From NCBI RefSeq assembly GCF_001556865.1, contig NZ_LSJY01000204.1, positions 1 through 48,535 on the forward strand: a stretch of 48,535 bases of DNA. The letters are read 5' to 3'. Positions within the stretch are counted from its first letter, which is position 1; each line of letters opens with the position of its first letter. Below are positions 8,310 through 15,843 of the stretch, piece after piece. The stretch is from Sphingobium sp. CCH11-B1. Its GTDB lineage: Bacteria > Pseudomonadota > Alphaproteobacteria > Sphingomonadales > Sphingomonadaceae. Made by a program: the position numbers and the translations under genes. The notes under the pieces were generated by a model. It did not search any database. It had not been told where the DNA came from and saw only the letters and a program-made list of their open reading frames with translations.

Positions 8310-11012
8310 ATGGCGACTCCGGCATCCAATCCATCCGCTCCGGCGATCACGCAGAATCCCGATATCCGCTATCTCGGGCGGCTGCTGGGCGATGTCATCC
8401 GCGCCTATGGCGGGGAAAAGCTCTACAAGCAGACCGAATATATCCGCTCGGCCTCGGTCGACCGGGCGCGGGGGGTGCAGGGCGCGGATCTGACGGATAC
8501 GGGGCTGGAGGCGCTCAATCTGGATGATACTCTGGCCTTCACGCGCGGCTTCATGCTGTTTTCGATGCTCGCCAACCTGGCGGAGGACCGGCAGGGGGTG
8601 GCGGCCGAGCCGGGGGCGGACGTGGCGTCGGTGATCGAACGGCTGGAAAAGGAGGGGGTCGGGCGCGACGCGGTGCTGGAACTGCTGTCCAACGCTCTGA
8701 TCGTGCCGGTGATGACCGCTCACCCGACCGAGGTGCGGCGCAAGAGCATGATCGACCACAAGAACCGGATCGCCGAGCTGATGCTGCTCAAGGATGCGGG
8801 GCGGATCGAGACGGACGAGGGCGAAAATCTGGACGAGGCGATCTTCCGCCAGATCGCGCTGTTGTGGCAGACGCGCCCGCTGCGGCGGGAAAAGCTGTTC
8901 GTCGCTGACGAGATCGAGAATGTGCTCGCTTATTTCCGCGACATCTTCCTGCCGGTGCTGCCGGCGCTTTATGCGCGATGGGAGCGGGTGCTGGGCGCGC
9001 GGCCGCAAAGCTTCCTGCGCGTGGGCAACTGGATCGGCGGCGACCGCGACGGCAATCCCTTCGTCCAGGCCGAACAGCTGGAACTGGCGCTGAAGAAGGG
9101 ATGCGGCGCGGCGATCGCCTATTATCTGGACGCGCTGCACGCGCTGGGAGCGGAACTGTCGCTGTCCACCGAACTGGCCCATGTGCCTCAGGCGGTGCTG
9201 GACCTGGCCGAGGCGAGCGGCGACGCGTCGCCGAGCCGCAGGGACGAGCCCTATCGTCGGGCGATCAGCGGCATCTATGCGCGGCTGGCTGCGACCTGCG
9301 TCGCGCTCACCGGCGGGCAACCGGCGCGACCAGCGATGTTGAAGGGCGAGGCCTATGTCAGCCCGCAGGATCTGCGCCGCGACCTCGTCATCGTGGCGCA
9401 GGGGCTGGCGAGCGAGGGCGACGGGGCGCTGGCGACCGGCGGGGCGCTGGGGCGGCTGATCCGCGCGGTCGAGACATTCGGATTTCACCTCGCCACGCTC
9501 GACATGCGGCAGAACAGCGCGGTGCACGAGCGGGTGGTCGCCGAACTGCTGAAACAGGCGGGGGTCGAGGCGGACTATCTGGCGCTGGATGAATATGCGC
9601 GCATCGCATTGCTGCGGCGGGAGCTGGCGAACAACCGGCCGCTGGGCGCACCCTTTTCCGATTATTCGGAAGAGACGGCGTCGGAACTCGCGATCGTCCA
9701 TGCGGCGGCGGAGGCGCACCGCACCTACGGGCCCGCCTGCATCACCCACTATATCATTTCCAAGGCGGAGAGCGTGTCCGACCTGCTGGAGGTCAACATC
9801 CTGCTGAAGGAGGCCGGGCTGTGGCGCGCGGGGGTGGACGGCGCGCCGCCGCAGGCCGCCATCATGGCGATCCCGCTGTTCGAGACGATCGCGGACCTTG
9901 AGGCCGCGCCCAGCATCATGACCGCCTATTTCGGCCTGCCCGAGATCGTCGGCGTCGTGAAGGCGCGGGGCCATCAGGAAGTGATGATCGGCTATTCCGA
10001 CAGCAACAAGGATGGCGGCTACATCACATCGACCTGGAGCCTCTACAAGGCGAGCCAGGCGCTGGAGCCGGTCTTTGCCGAGGCAGGCGCCGCGATGCAG
10101 CTGTTCCACGGGCGCGGCGGCGCGGTCGGGCGCGGCGGCGGGTCGGCGTTCAAGGCAATCCAGGCGCAGCCCAGGGGCAGCGTGCAGGGGCGTATCCGCA
10201 TCACCGAACAGGGCGAAGTGATCGCCGCCAAGTTCGGCACGCGCGACGTCGCCATGACCAACCTGGAAGCGATGACCAGCGCCACGCTGCTCGCCAGCCT
10301 GGAGCCGGACCCGATTTCGGCGCGCGATGCCGAGCGCTTTGGCGGGGCGATGGACACGCTGTCGAAGAGCGCCTTTTCCGCTTATCGCGACCTGGTCTAC
10401 GGCACCGAGGGGTTCAAGGAATTCTTCCGCCAGTTGACCCCGATACAGGAAATTGCCGGCCTCAAGATCGGTTCGCGGCCGGCGAGCCGGACCAAGAGCA
10501 ATGCGATCGAGGATCTGCGCGCCATCCCCTGGGTATTCAGCTGGGCGCAGGCGCGGGTGATGCTGCCGGGCTGGTATGGCGTGGGTCATGCGCTGACCGC
10601 GTTCGAGGACAAGGCATTGCTGGCCGACATGGCGCAGCACTGGGCGTTCCTGAAGTCGGCGCTCGCCAATCTGGAGATGGTGCTGGCGAAATCGGACCTG
10701 GGCATCGCCGCGCGCTACCTGCCGCTGGTGGAGGATCAGGGCAAGGCCGACGAGATTTTTGGGCGCATCCGTGATGGATGGGCGCGTACGCATGACGGGC
10801 TGCTGGCGGCAACTGGCCAGTCGCGCCTGCTGGAAAAGAGCCCGGCGCTGGACTCGTCGATCCGGCTGCGGCTGCCCTATATCGAGCCGCTGAACCTGTT
10901 GCAGGTGGAGCTGTTGAAGCGCCACCGCGCGGGCGAGGAGGATGCGCGGATCAAGGAAGGGATCGAACTGTCGATCAACGCGATCGCGACGGCGCTGCGC
11001 AACAGCGGGTAG
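8310..11012 (+). CDS. ppc: Phosphoenolpyruvate carboxylase
   Basis: 900-aa enzyme that adds bicarbonate to phosphoenolpyruvate to give oxaloacetate, refilling the TCA cycle. Catalytic His138 lies in TAHPTEVRR. The second signature GYSDSNKDGGY (Lys567) and the glycine-rich FHGRGGAVGRGGG loop (Arg602) are intact, and the protein ends in NSG, close to the usual C-terminal NTG that reaches the active site. ATG at 8310 is preferred over an in-frame ATG at 8295. It is divergent from the ATPase gene with about 98 bp between starts. No adjacent gene suggests specific regulation. Confidence 0.97.
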   Translation: MATPASNPSAPAITQNPDIRYLGRLLGDVIRAYGGEKLYKQTEYIRSASVDRARGVQGADLTDTGLEALNLDDTLAFTRGFMLFSMLANLAEDRQGVAAEPGADVASVIERLEKEGVGRDAVLELLSNALIVPVMTAHPTEVRRKSMIDHKNRIAELMLLKDAGRIETDEGENLDEAIFRQIALLWQTRPLRREKLFVADEIENVLAYFRDIFLPVLPALYARWERVLGARPQSFLRVGNWIGGDRDGNPFVQAEQLELALKKGCGAAIAYYLDALHALGAELSLSTELAHVPQAVLDLAEASGDASPSRRDEPYRRAISGIYARLAATCVALTGGQPARPAMLKGEAYVSPQDLRRDLVIVAQGLASEGDGALATGGALGRLIRAVETFGFHLATLDMRQNSAVHERVVAELLKQAGVEADYLALDEYARIALLRRELANNRPLGAPFSDYSEETASELAIVHAAAEAHRTYGPACITHYIISKAESVSDLLEVNILLKEAGLWRAGVDGAPPQAAIMAIPLFETIADLEAAPSIMTAYFGLPEIVGVVKARGHQEVMIGYSDSNKDGGYITSTWSLYKASQALEPVFAEAGAAMQLFHGRGGAVGRGGGSAFKAIQAQPRGSVQGRIRITEQGEVIAAKFGTRDVAMTNLEAMTSATLLASLEPDPISARDAERFGGAMDTLSKSAFSAYRDLVYGTEGFKEFFRQLTPIQEIAGLKIGSRPASRTKSNAIEDLRAIPWVFSWAQARVMLPGWYGVGHALTAFEDKALLADMAQHWAFLKSALANLEMVLAKSDLGIAARYLPLVEDQGKADEIFGRIRDGWARTHDGLLAATGQSRLLEKSPALDSSIRLRLPYIEPLNLLQVELLKRHRAGEEDARIKEGIELSINAIATALRNSG

Positions 11013-11045
11013 CGCCGGGGCAGATTGTCGCACGGGGCAGGGGGA

Positions 11046-11444
11046 TCAGACCAGTCCCAGCCGCGCCAGTTCGCCCAGCATCGCAGGGGGCATGGCGTCG
11101 AGATCGTCGGCTTCGCCGTCGCCCAGGTCGCGCGGCGCGTCGGCCTCCTCCAGATAACGCCAGCCCTGATGGGCGCGCTTGGGCTTGGCCTGGACGGCGA
11201 TCAGGCGCGGCTCCAGCCGGATCCAGTGGAGGCCGGTGCCCGTTTCCTCGAAGCCGATGATCGGGCTGCGGCCGACGATGCGGTGCTGGTGTATCCAGAA
11301 GAGCGAGCCGCCCGCCATCTCCGCCACGCGCTTGGGCAGGTAGCGGGTGGATGTACGCGCCTCCCCCGGCTGGCTTTCGAGCCAGGCGCGCAGCGTGGCG
11401 GGGCTTTCCGCGCCAAAGGCGATCTTGGTCATGTGCAGCGGCAT
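11046..11444 (-). CDS. DUF1489 family protein
   Basis: 132-aa soluble protein of the alphaproteobacterial DUF1489 family, recognised from its start (MPLHMTKIAFG) and the central GSLFWIHQHRIVGRSPIIGFEE segment. Function is unknown. It lies 69 bp downstream of mgtE on the same strand with no terminator between, so it is probably co-transcribed. No signal peptide, membrane segment or known catalytic motif is visible. ATG at 11432 is an alternative start. Confidence 0.8.
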   Translation of the reverse strand: MPLHMTKIAFGAESPATLRAWLESQPGEARTSTRYLPKRVAEMAGGSLFWIHQHRIVGRSPIIGFEETGTGLHWIRLEPRLIAVQAKPKRAHQGWRYLEEADAPRDLGDGEADDLDAMPPAMLGELARLGLV

Positions 11445-11513
11445 GATGATTGAGAGTCCAGACGCATTGTTCCTGCTGCCAAAGGAGCACGTCCTTTCAA
11501 ATGGGGGCTTGTT

Positions 11514-12953
11514 TCACCCCGTCAATCCCGCCGCCGTGGCGAGGCCGAGAAAGGCGAAGAAGCCCATGGAATCGGTGATCATCGTCACGAAGATGGACGA
11601 GGCGACGGCGGGATCGAGATTGAGCCGGTCGAAGGCGAGCGGCACCGCCGCGCCGGCAAGGCCCGCCGTCACGATGTTGGTCATCATCGCCGCCGCGATG
11701 ACGCCGCCCAGATGCGGGTTCTGGAACACGAGCGAGACGCCAAGGCCCAGCACCACCGCGACCGTCGCGCCGTTGAGCAACGCCACCCGGATTTCGCGGA
11801 TGATGGTGCGCCGCGCATTCGACCCGGTGATCTGGTTGGTGGCGAGCGCGCGGACGGTGACGGCCATCGTCTGGCTGCCGGCGTTGCCGCCCACGCCCGC
11901 GACGATCGGCATCAGCGTGGCGAGCGCCACCATCTTCTGGATCGTGCCTTCGAAAATGCCGATGATCGTGGAGGCGACCAGCGCCGTCAGCAGGTTGGTG
12001 AGCAGCCAGCGCACGCGCGCGCGATAGCTGTCCACCACCGGTTCGTTGATGTCGCCTTCGCCCGCGCCGGACAGGCGAAGGATGTCCTCGCCCGCTTCCT
12101 CCGAAATGATGTGGACGATGTCGTCCACCGTGATCATGCCGACGAGCCGGCCGGCGGGATCGACGACGGCGGCGGAGATCAGCGCATATTTCTGGAAACG
12201 GAGCGCCACCTCCTCCTGATCCATGTCGACCGGGATCAGCGTCTGTTCCCGCTTCATGAGGTCCGCCATGGCGACGCCGCGCGGGCAGGTGAGCACCCAA
12301 CTGAGTTGGCAGGTCCCGATCGGCTTGTGCGCGGCGTCGACGACGAAGATTTCCCAGAAGTCGCGGGTGAGGTCGTCATTGTCGCGCAGATAGTCGATCA
12401 CCTGCCCGACCGTCATATGTTCGGGCACGGCGACCAGGTCGCGCTGCATCAGGCGGCCGGCGGATTCCTCGGGATAGGCGAGCGCGCTTTCGATGGCGGC
12501 GCGGTCTTCCGGCTCCATCGCGTCGAGGACCGCCTGCTGGTCGGCCTCCTCCATATCCTCGATGATGGCGACCGCGTCGTCGGTGTCGAGTTCGGCGGCG
12601 AATTCGGCCAGCTGTTCGGGCGCCAGCGCGCCGATCAGGTCGTCGCGGACATAGTCGTTGAGTTCGGACAGCACCTCCGCGCCGACGAGGTCGCCGAGCG
12701 CGGCCGCCACCTCTGCCCGGCGTTCGGACGGGATCAGTTCCAGCAGGTCGGCGATGTCCGCGGGATGGAGCGGCGAGACGAGGTCGCGCGCCTTTTCACT
12801 GTCGCCTTCCTCCACCGCGTCGAGCACGGCGGTCAGAAATTCGGGCTTCAGCCGGTCGTCCTCATCGTGGCTGGCCTCGGCCGCCTCGATCAGCGTGTCG
12901 TCAGTGTCGTCCCCATGACCGAAGGGGTCGGCGAAGTCGCCGCGCTCGCTCAT
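11514..12953 (-). CDS. mgtE: Magnesium transporter MgtE
   Basis: 479-aa inner-membrane Mg2+ channel/transporter. The first ~140 residues form the acidic, helical MgtE N domain (repeated leucine-rich motifs around LHPADIADLLELIPSERR). Residues ~145-270 hold the tandem CBS domains that sense cytoplasmic Mg2+. The last ~170 residues form about five membrane helices, including the glycine/asparagine-rich GVGGNAGSQTMAVTVRALA pore segment typical of the family. ATG at 12953 is supported by AGGGGGC upstream; the frame is open to 13109 but that extension is not MgtE-like. No Mg2+ riboswitch is recognisable upstream. Confidence 0.95.
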   Translation of the reverse strand: MSERGDFADPFGHGDDTDDTLIEAAEASHDEDDRLKPEFLTAVLDAVEEGDSEKARDLVSPLHPADIADLLELIPSERRAEVAAALGDLVGAEVLSELNDYVRDDLIGALAPEQLAEFAAELDTDDAVAIIEDMEEADQQAVLDAMEPEDRAAIESALAYPEESAGRLMQRDLVAVPEHMTVGQVIDYLRDNDDLTRDFWEIFVVDAAHKPIGTCQLSWVLTCPRGVAMADLMKREQTLIPVDMDQEEVALRFQKYALISAAVVDPAGRLVGMITVDDIVHIISEEAGEDILRLSGAGEGDINEPVVDSYRARVRWLLTNLLTALVASTIIGIFEGTIQKMVALATLMPIVAGVGGNAGSQTMAVTVRALATNQITGSNARRTIIREIRVALLNGATVAVVLGLGVSLVFQNPHLGGVIAAAMMTNIVTAGLAGAAVPLAFDRLNLDPAVASSIFVTMITDSMGFFAFLGLATAAGLTG

Positions 12954-13123
12954 CGCGCCCCCTACTGTCCGGTTCCTGTAACATTGCGCTGCTTTCGCTG
13001 ATGGGAGACCCAATTGCAATGGGCGAGACGAAGCGGCGGCCCTTCTCCACAAGTTTCTTTGCTCACGGGCCCGAGCCCCTATATGGAGCGTCCAACCCTT
13101 CCCCGGCACAGAGAGGATTTTTC

Positions 13124-13579
13124 ATGGCCGACGACACGCTTACCCTCACCCTCGACAGCGGCGGCGACGTCGTCATCAAACTGCGCCCCGACCTGGCACC
13201 CGGCCACGTCGCGCGCATCGTGGAAAATGCCAAGGAAGGCTTTTACGACGGCGTCGTGTTCCACCGCGTCATACCCGGATTCATGGCGCAGGGCGGCGAC
13301 CCGACTGGCACCGGCATGGGCGGCCACCCCGACAAGCCGGACCTGAAGGCCGAATTCAGCCGCGAACCGCATGTGCGCGGCGTCTGCTCCATGGCGCGCG
13401 CCAGCAATCCCAACAGCGCCAACAGCCAGTTCTTCATCTGCTTCGACGATGCGACCTTCCTCGACGGCCAATATACCGTCTGGGGCGAAGTGACGTCGGG
13501 CATGGAGCATGTCGACGCGCTGCCCAAGGGCGAGCCGCCGCGCACGCCCGGCAAGATCGTGAAGGCGACGGTCGCCTGA
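13124..13579 (+). CDS. Cyclophilin-type peptidyl-prolyl cis-trans isomerase
   Basis: 151-aa cytoplasmic folding enzyme (no signal peptide). The catalytic core FHRVIPGFMAQGGDPTG contains the cyclophilin Arg, Phe and Gln, and ASNPNSANSQFFI is the second signature. ATG at 13124 follows AGAGAGG with good spacing; the frame is open upstream to 13001 but that region overlaps the mgtE promoter and is not homologous. It is followed by a dispersed palindrome at 13623-13653. Confidence 0.95.
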   Translation: MADDTLTLTLDSGGDVVIKLRPDLAPGHVARIVENAKEGFYDGVVFHRVIPGFMAQGGDPTGTGMGGHPDKPDLKAEFSREPHVRGVCSMARASNPNSANSQFFICFDDATFLDGQYTVWGEVTSGMEHVDALPKGEPPRTPGKIVKATVA

Positions 13580-13622
13580 CGCGGCGTGCGGTTCAGCGAC
13601 CCATATCCTGAATGAATGTCGT

Positions 13623-13653
13623 CCGTCACCCCGGGGCTGGTCCGGGGTGACGG
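13623..13653. repeat. REP-like palindrome, CCGGGGTGACGG family
   Basis: Perfect 12-bp stem: CCGTCACCCCGG at 13623-13634 and its complement at 13642-13653, with a 7-base loop. It lies between convergent genes and has no T run, so it is a stable hairpin rather than a standard terminator. A diverged relative occurs at 31341-31415 in the suf operon (shared CCGGGGTGACG), so it is probably a dispersed element. Confidence 0.6.
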
Positions 13654-13675
13654 AAAAGGCGAACGAGGCGATGCC

Positions 13676-14365
13676 CTAACGCTTCTTGCCCGCCATGCCG
13701 TCCGTCATGGAAATGGCGCGCGCCGGTTCCGCTCCATTGTCGGCGGCAGGCGTTTCGGGCGGCGTGTAGGGGCCGATGCTTTCGATATGCCAGCGGCGCT
13801 GTTCCGCCGTGGACCCCGGCACGTCGTTGACGCGGCGCAGCGTGACCTGGCGCAGGATGGAAAAGGGTTTGCCGTTGGCCGCGATCCGGCCGTAGACCTG
13901 CACCGGCACGGTTACATAGAGGGATCCCGCAGCGCCTTCGGCCTCGGCCGGTGCGCCGACATTGGCGTGGATTTCGCTGAAGCCGCGGAAGCGCGCCTCG
14001 AAATGGGCGTCATCCTGCGAGCCGATCGCGCCGGACTGGTTCCACAGATCCTGCGCGTCGATGAAGCGCTTTTCCTCCAGCAGGCCATAATAGCCCTGAA
14101 CGACCTGCGCCGCGCCCTGCGCGCTGTTCGGATCGATCGATCCTTCCACGATCGGTTCGGGATCGATGGGCAGGCCGCCCGGCGTACCGGGAGCAGGTGG
14201 GTCCAGCGGTTCCATGAGCGCCATCGCCTCGGCCCGGACGTTGTTTTCGACCTGAGTCTGGCTGGCCCCGTTGGCAAGATTGTCGATCGCGCTTTCCTCC
14301 CGTCCGTCGCAGGCGGCGACGAACAGGAGAGGCAGCATCAAGGCGGTCCTGGCCGACCACCGCAT
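13676..14365 (-). CDS. Putative lipoprotein of unknown function
   Basis: 229-aa protein with a lipoprotein signal peptide (lipobox LFVAAC, modified Cys19). The mature part begins with a helical segment (ESAIDNLANGASQTQVENN), then a proline-rich linker, then a ~140-residue domain including the YYGLLEEKRFIDAQDLWNQSG segment that resembles an NTF2/ketosteroid-isomerase-like fold; that fold is inference only. Its ATG overlaps the stop of the upstream gene (TGATG), pointing to translational coupling. It is probably attached to the periplasmic face of a membrane. Confidence 0.78.
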   Translation of the reverse strand: MRWSARTALMLPLLFVAACDGREESAIDNLANGASQTQVENNVRAEAMALMEPLDPPAPGTPGGLPIDPEPIVEGSIDPNSAQGAAQVVQGYYGLLEEKRFIDAQDLWNQSGAIGSQDDAHFEARFRGFSEIHANVGAPAEAEGAAGSLYVTVPVQVYGRIAANGKPFSILRQVTLRRVNDVPGSTAEQRRWHIESIGPYTPPETPAADNGAEPARAISMTDGMAGKKR

Positions 14366-14946
14366 CAGTTGGGCTGAACCCTGGGCGCGACGTCACGGCC
14401 GCCGCCGCCACGCATGGGCCGGTCGCCGCCGAAGCGCCGCGCGGGGCGGGAACCCCAGCTTCGCTGCGGTCGTGGCTGGCCAGCCTGTGTCTGTGGCTGC
14501 TGCGGCGCGGCTATGCCCGGCTGCGCGTCGGGGCGCGGGCCGCCATTGCCCTGCCAGCGTCCGCGGTCGGGCGCGCCGTCCGGGCCGCGCGGCGGGCGGC
14601 CTTGCCAGTTGCCGTCGGGACCGCGCGGCGGGCGACCCTGCCAGTTGCCCGGCCGATTGCCGCGACGGCCTTCCCAATAGCGGCGCTGCGCGTCCGACCA
14701 GCGCTGGCGCCGGCCGCCCCGGTCATAGACATAATAGCCGTTGCCGGGATAGTAGAAGCCGTCATACCAGCCATAGCCGCCGGGATAGAAGCCGCCGTTC
14801 CAATAGGGATCATAATAGCCGCCGCCATAATAGCCGCTGCCGACACTCACGCCGCCATAGCCGTAGCCATCGTCATAGCAGCCACCGAGCGCCAGCGCGC
14901 CTGCAAGACCGATCATCCCCAGTAACCGATGTCGGATGCCCGTCAT
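14365..14946 (-). CDS. Glycine/tyrosine-rich lipoprotein
   Basis: 193-aa protein with a lipobox (LALGGC, Cys20) followed by a Gly/Tyr-rich low-complexity region (many YYGG, GGYY and GYG repeats to about residue 75), then a basic RGGRRQRWSDAQRRYWEGRRG stretch and a Pro/Gly/Arg/Gln-rich tail with two copies of a 12-residue repeat. The ATG at 14946 has AAGGAGA upstream. Such composition suggests a disordered envelope protein. It is coupled by TGATG to the next lipoprotein gene. No function can be assigned. Confidence 0.75.
   Translation of the reverse strand: MTGIRHRLLGMIGLAGALALGGCYDDGYGYGGVSVGSGYYGGGYYDPYWNGGFYPGGYGWYDGFYYPGNGYYVYDRGGRRQRWSDAQRRYWEGRRGNRPGNWQGRPPRGPDGNWQGRPPRGPDGAPDRGRWQGNGGPRPDAQPGIAAPQQPQTQAGQPRPQRSWGSRPARRFGGDRPMRGGGGRDVAPRVQPN
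14578..14649. repeat. Two tandem 36-bp copies within the Gly/Tyr-rich lipoprotein gene
   Basis: Positions 14578-14613 and 14614-14649 are near-identical 36-bp units (three base differences) coding twice for GNWQGRPPRGPD. The unit is a multiple of three, so copy-number change would keep the frame. Confidence 0.8.
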
Positions 14947-15070
14947 CGCCTGTCTCCTTCGATATGATATCGGGCGTCTAACGCGTGCCGGTTGAATTGG
15001 TTGTGAATGGATTATCCAACGGACAGGCATTGGTCCGCAAGGCGCTGCGCTATGGGTGGGCGGGCGCTGG

Positions 15071-15682
15071 TCAGCGGCGGCCTATGCCCCGCTCGATCAG
15101 CGCGTTGGCGATGCTGGCGATCTCCTCGGCCGGGCGGCTGTCGTCCCATACGCCATAGCGAAGACCCAGAAACACGTTCATCCCCATGATCGCCCAGGCA
15201 TGGACTTCATCGACCGCGCCTGTGATCTCGCCCCGATCGGCGGCGCGGCGCAGGCGCGATTCCATACGGTTCGCGGTATTTTCATAATGGGCGCGATAGG
15301 CGGCCTGATCGACGAACTCGGCTTCGTCGATGATGCGATAGATTTCCTTGTGGTCACGGGCGAACTCCAGAAAGCTCAGCAGGCCGATACGCTCCGCCTC
15401 GATCCCGTCGCGCGCCTGCGCGATTCGGGGGGAAACATAATCGCGCACCTGTCCCGACATGTCGTTGACGAGCGCGCGGAAAATATCGTCCTTGCTGGCG
15501 AAATAGGTATAGAAGCTGCCCAGAGCGCAGCCCGCGCGGCGGGTGATGCCGCTGATCGATCCTTCGTGGAAACCCTTCTCCCCGAACTCCTGCGCGGCGG
15601 CCGACAGCAACGCGCGGCGGGTCCGCTCGCCGCGGGCGGTGCGGGGGGTCTTGTCATCCTTGTCGGGCGGCGCGTCGGCCAT
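15071..15682 (-). CDS. TetR-family transcriptional regulator
   Basis: 203-aa regulator. The N-terminal helix-turn-helix spans residues ~18-60 (TRRALLSAAAQEFGEKGF, then ISGITRRAGCALGSFYTYFASKDDI). The rest is the all-helical ligand-binding and dimerisation part. ATG at 15682 is chosen because AGGGAG precedes it by 5 bases; the GTG at 15688 would have no spacing. It is divergent from the TonB receptor gene, and a 22-bp palindrome at 15750-15771 lies between them, as expected for a local repressor. The ligand is unknown and may be the substrate of the neighbouring uptake genes. Confidence 0.92.
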   Translation of the reverse strand: MADAPPDKDDKTPRTARGERTRRALLSAAAQEFGEKGFHEGSISGITRRAGCALGSFYTYFASKDDIFRALVNDMSGQVRDYVSPRIAQARDGIEAERIGLLSFLEFARDHKEIYRIIDEAEFVDQAAYRAHYENTANRMESRLRRAADRGEITGAVDEVHAWAIMGMNVFLGLRYGVWDDSRPAEEIASIANALIERGIGRR

Positions 15683-15749
15683 CTCCACTCCCTGATGCTG
15701 TGTTCTTCTTGCAGCGTTCGTGCGCCGTCGTCACGCGCTCTCTTATTTC

Positions 15750-15771
15750 AAGTTGAAACCCGGTTCAACTT
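15750..15771. promoter_or_regulatory. Palindromic operator between tetR-type gene and TonB receptor
   Basis: AAGTTGAA at 15750-15757 and its exact complement TTCAACTT at 15764-15771, six bases apart. It overlaps possible -35 boxes of both divergent promoters: TTGAAA (15753-15758), 17 bases, TATCGA (15776-15781) on the plus strand, and TTGAAC, 17 bases, TAAGAG on the minus strand. Size and symmetry suit a TetR dimer. Binding by the adjacent regulator is inference. Confidence 0.6.
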
Positions 15772-15843
15772 TCATTATCGAATAGGCCGATCGAGGCGAT
15801 CCGGCAGACCGGACGCAGGATTTTTCAGGAGAGGACCGATCCG

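Noticed and set aside
8208..11033. 941-codon minus-strand open frame opposite ppc
   Set aside because: Antisense to a complete PEP carboxylase; Arg/Gln/His-rich with no recognisable motif.
12954..13123. Possible Mg2+ riboswitch before mgtE
   Set aside because: No M-box-like conserved core or terminator could be found in the 170-bp shared upstream region.
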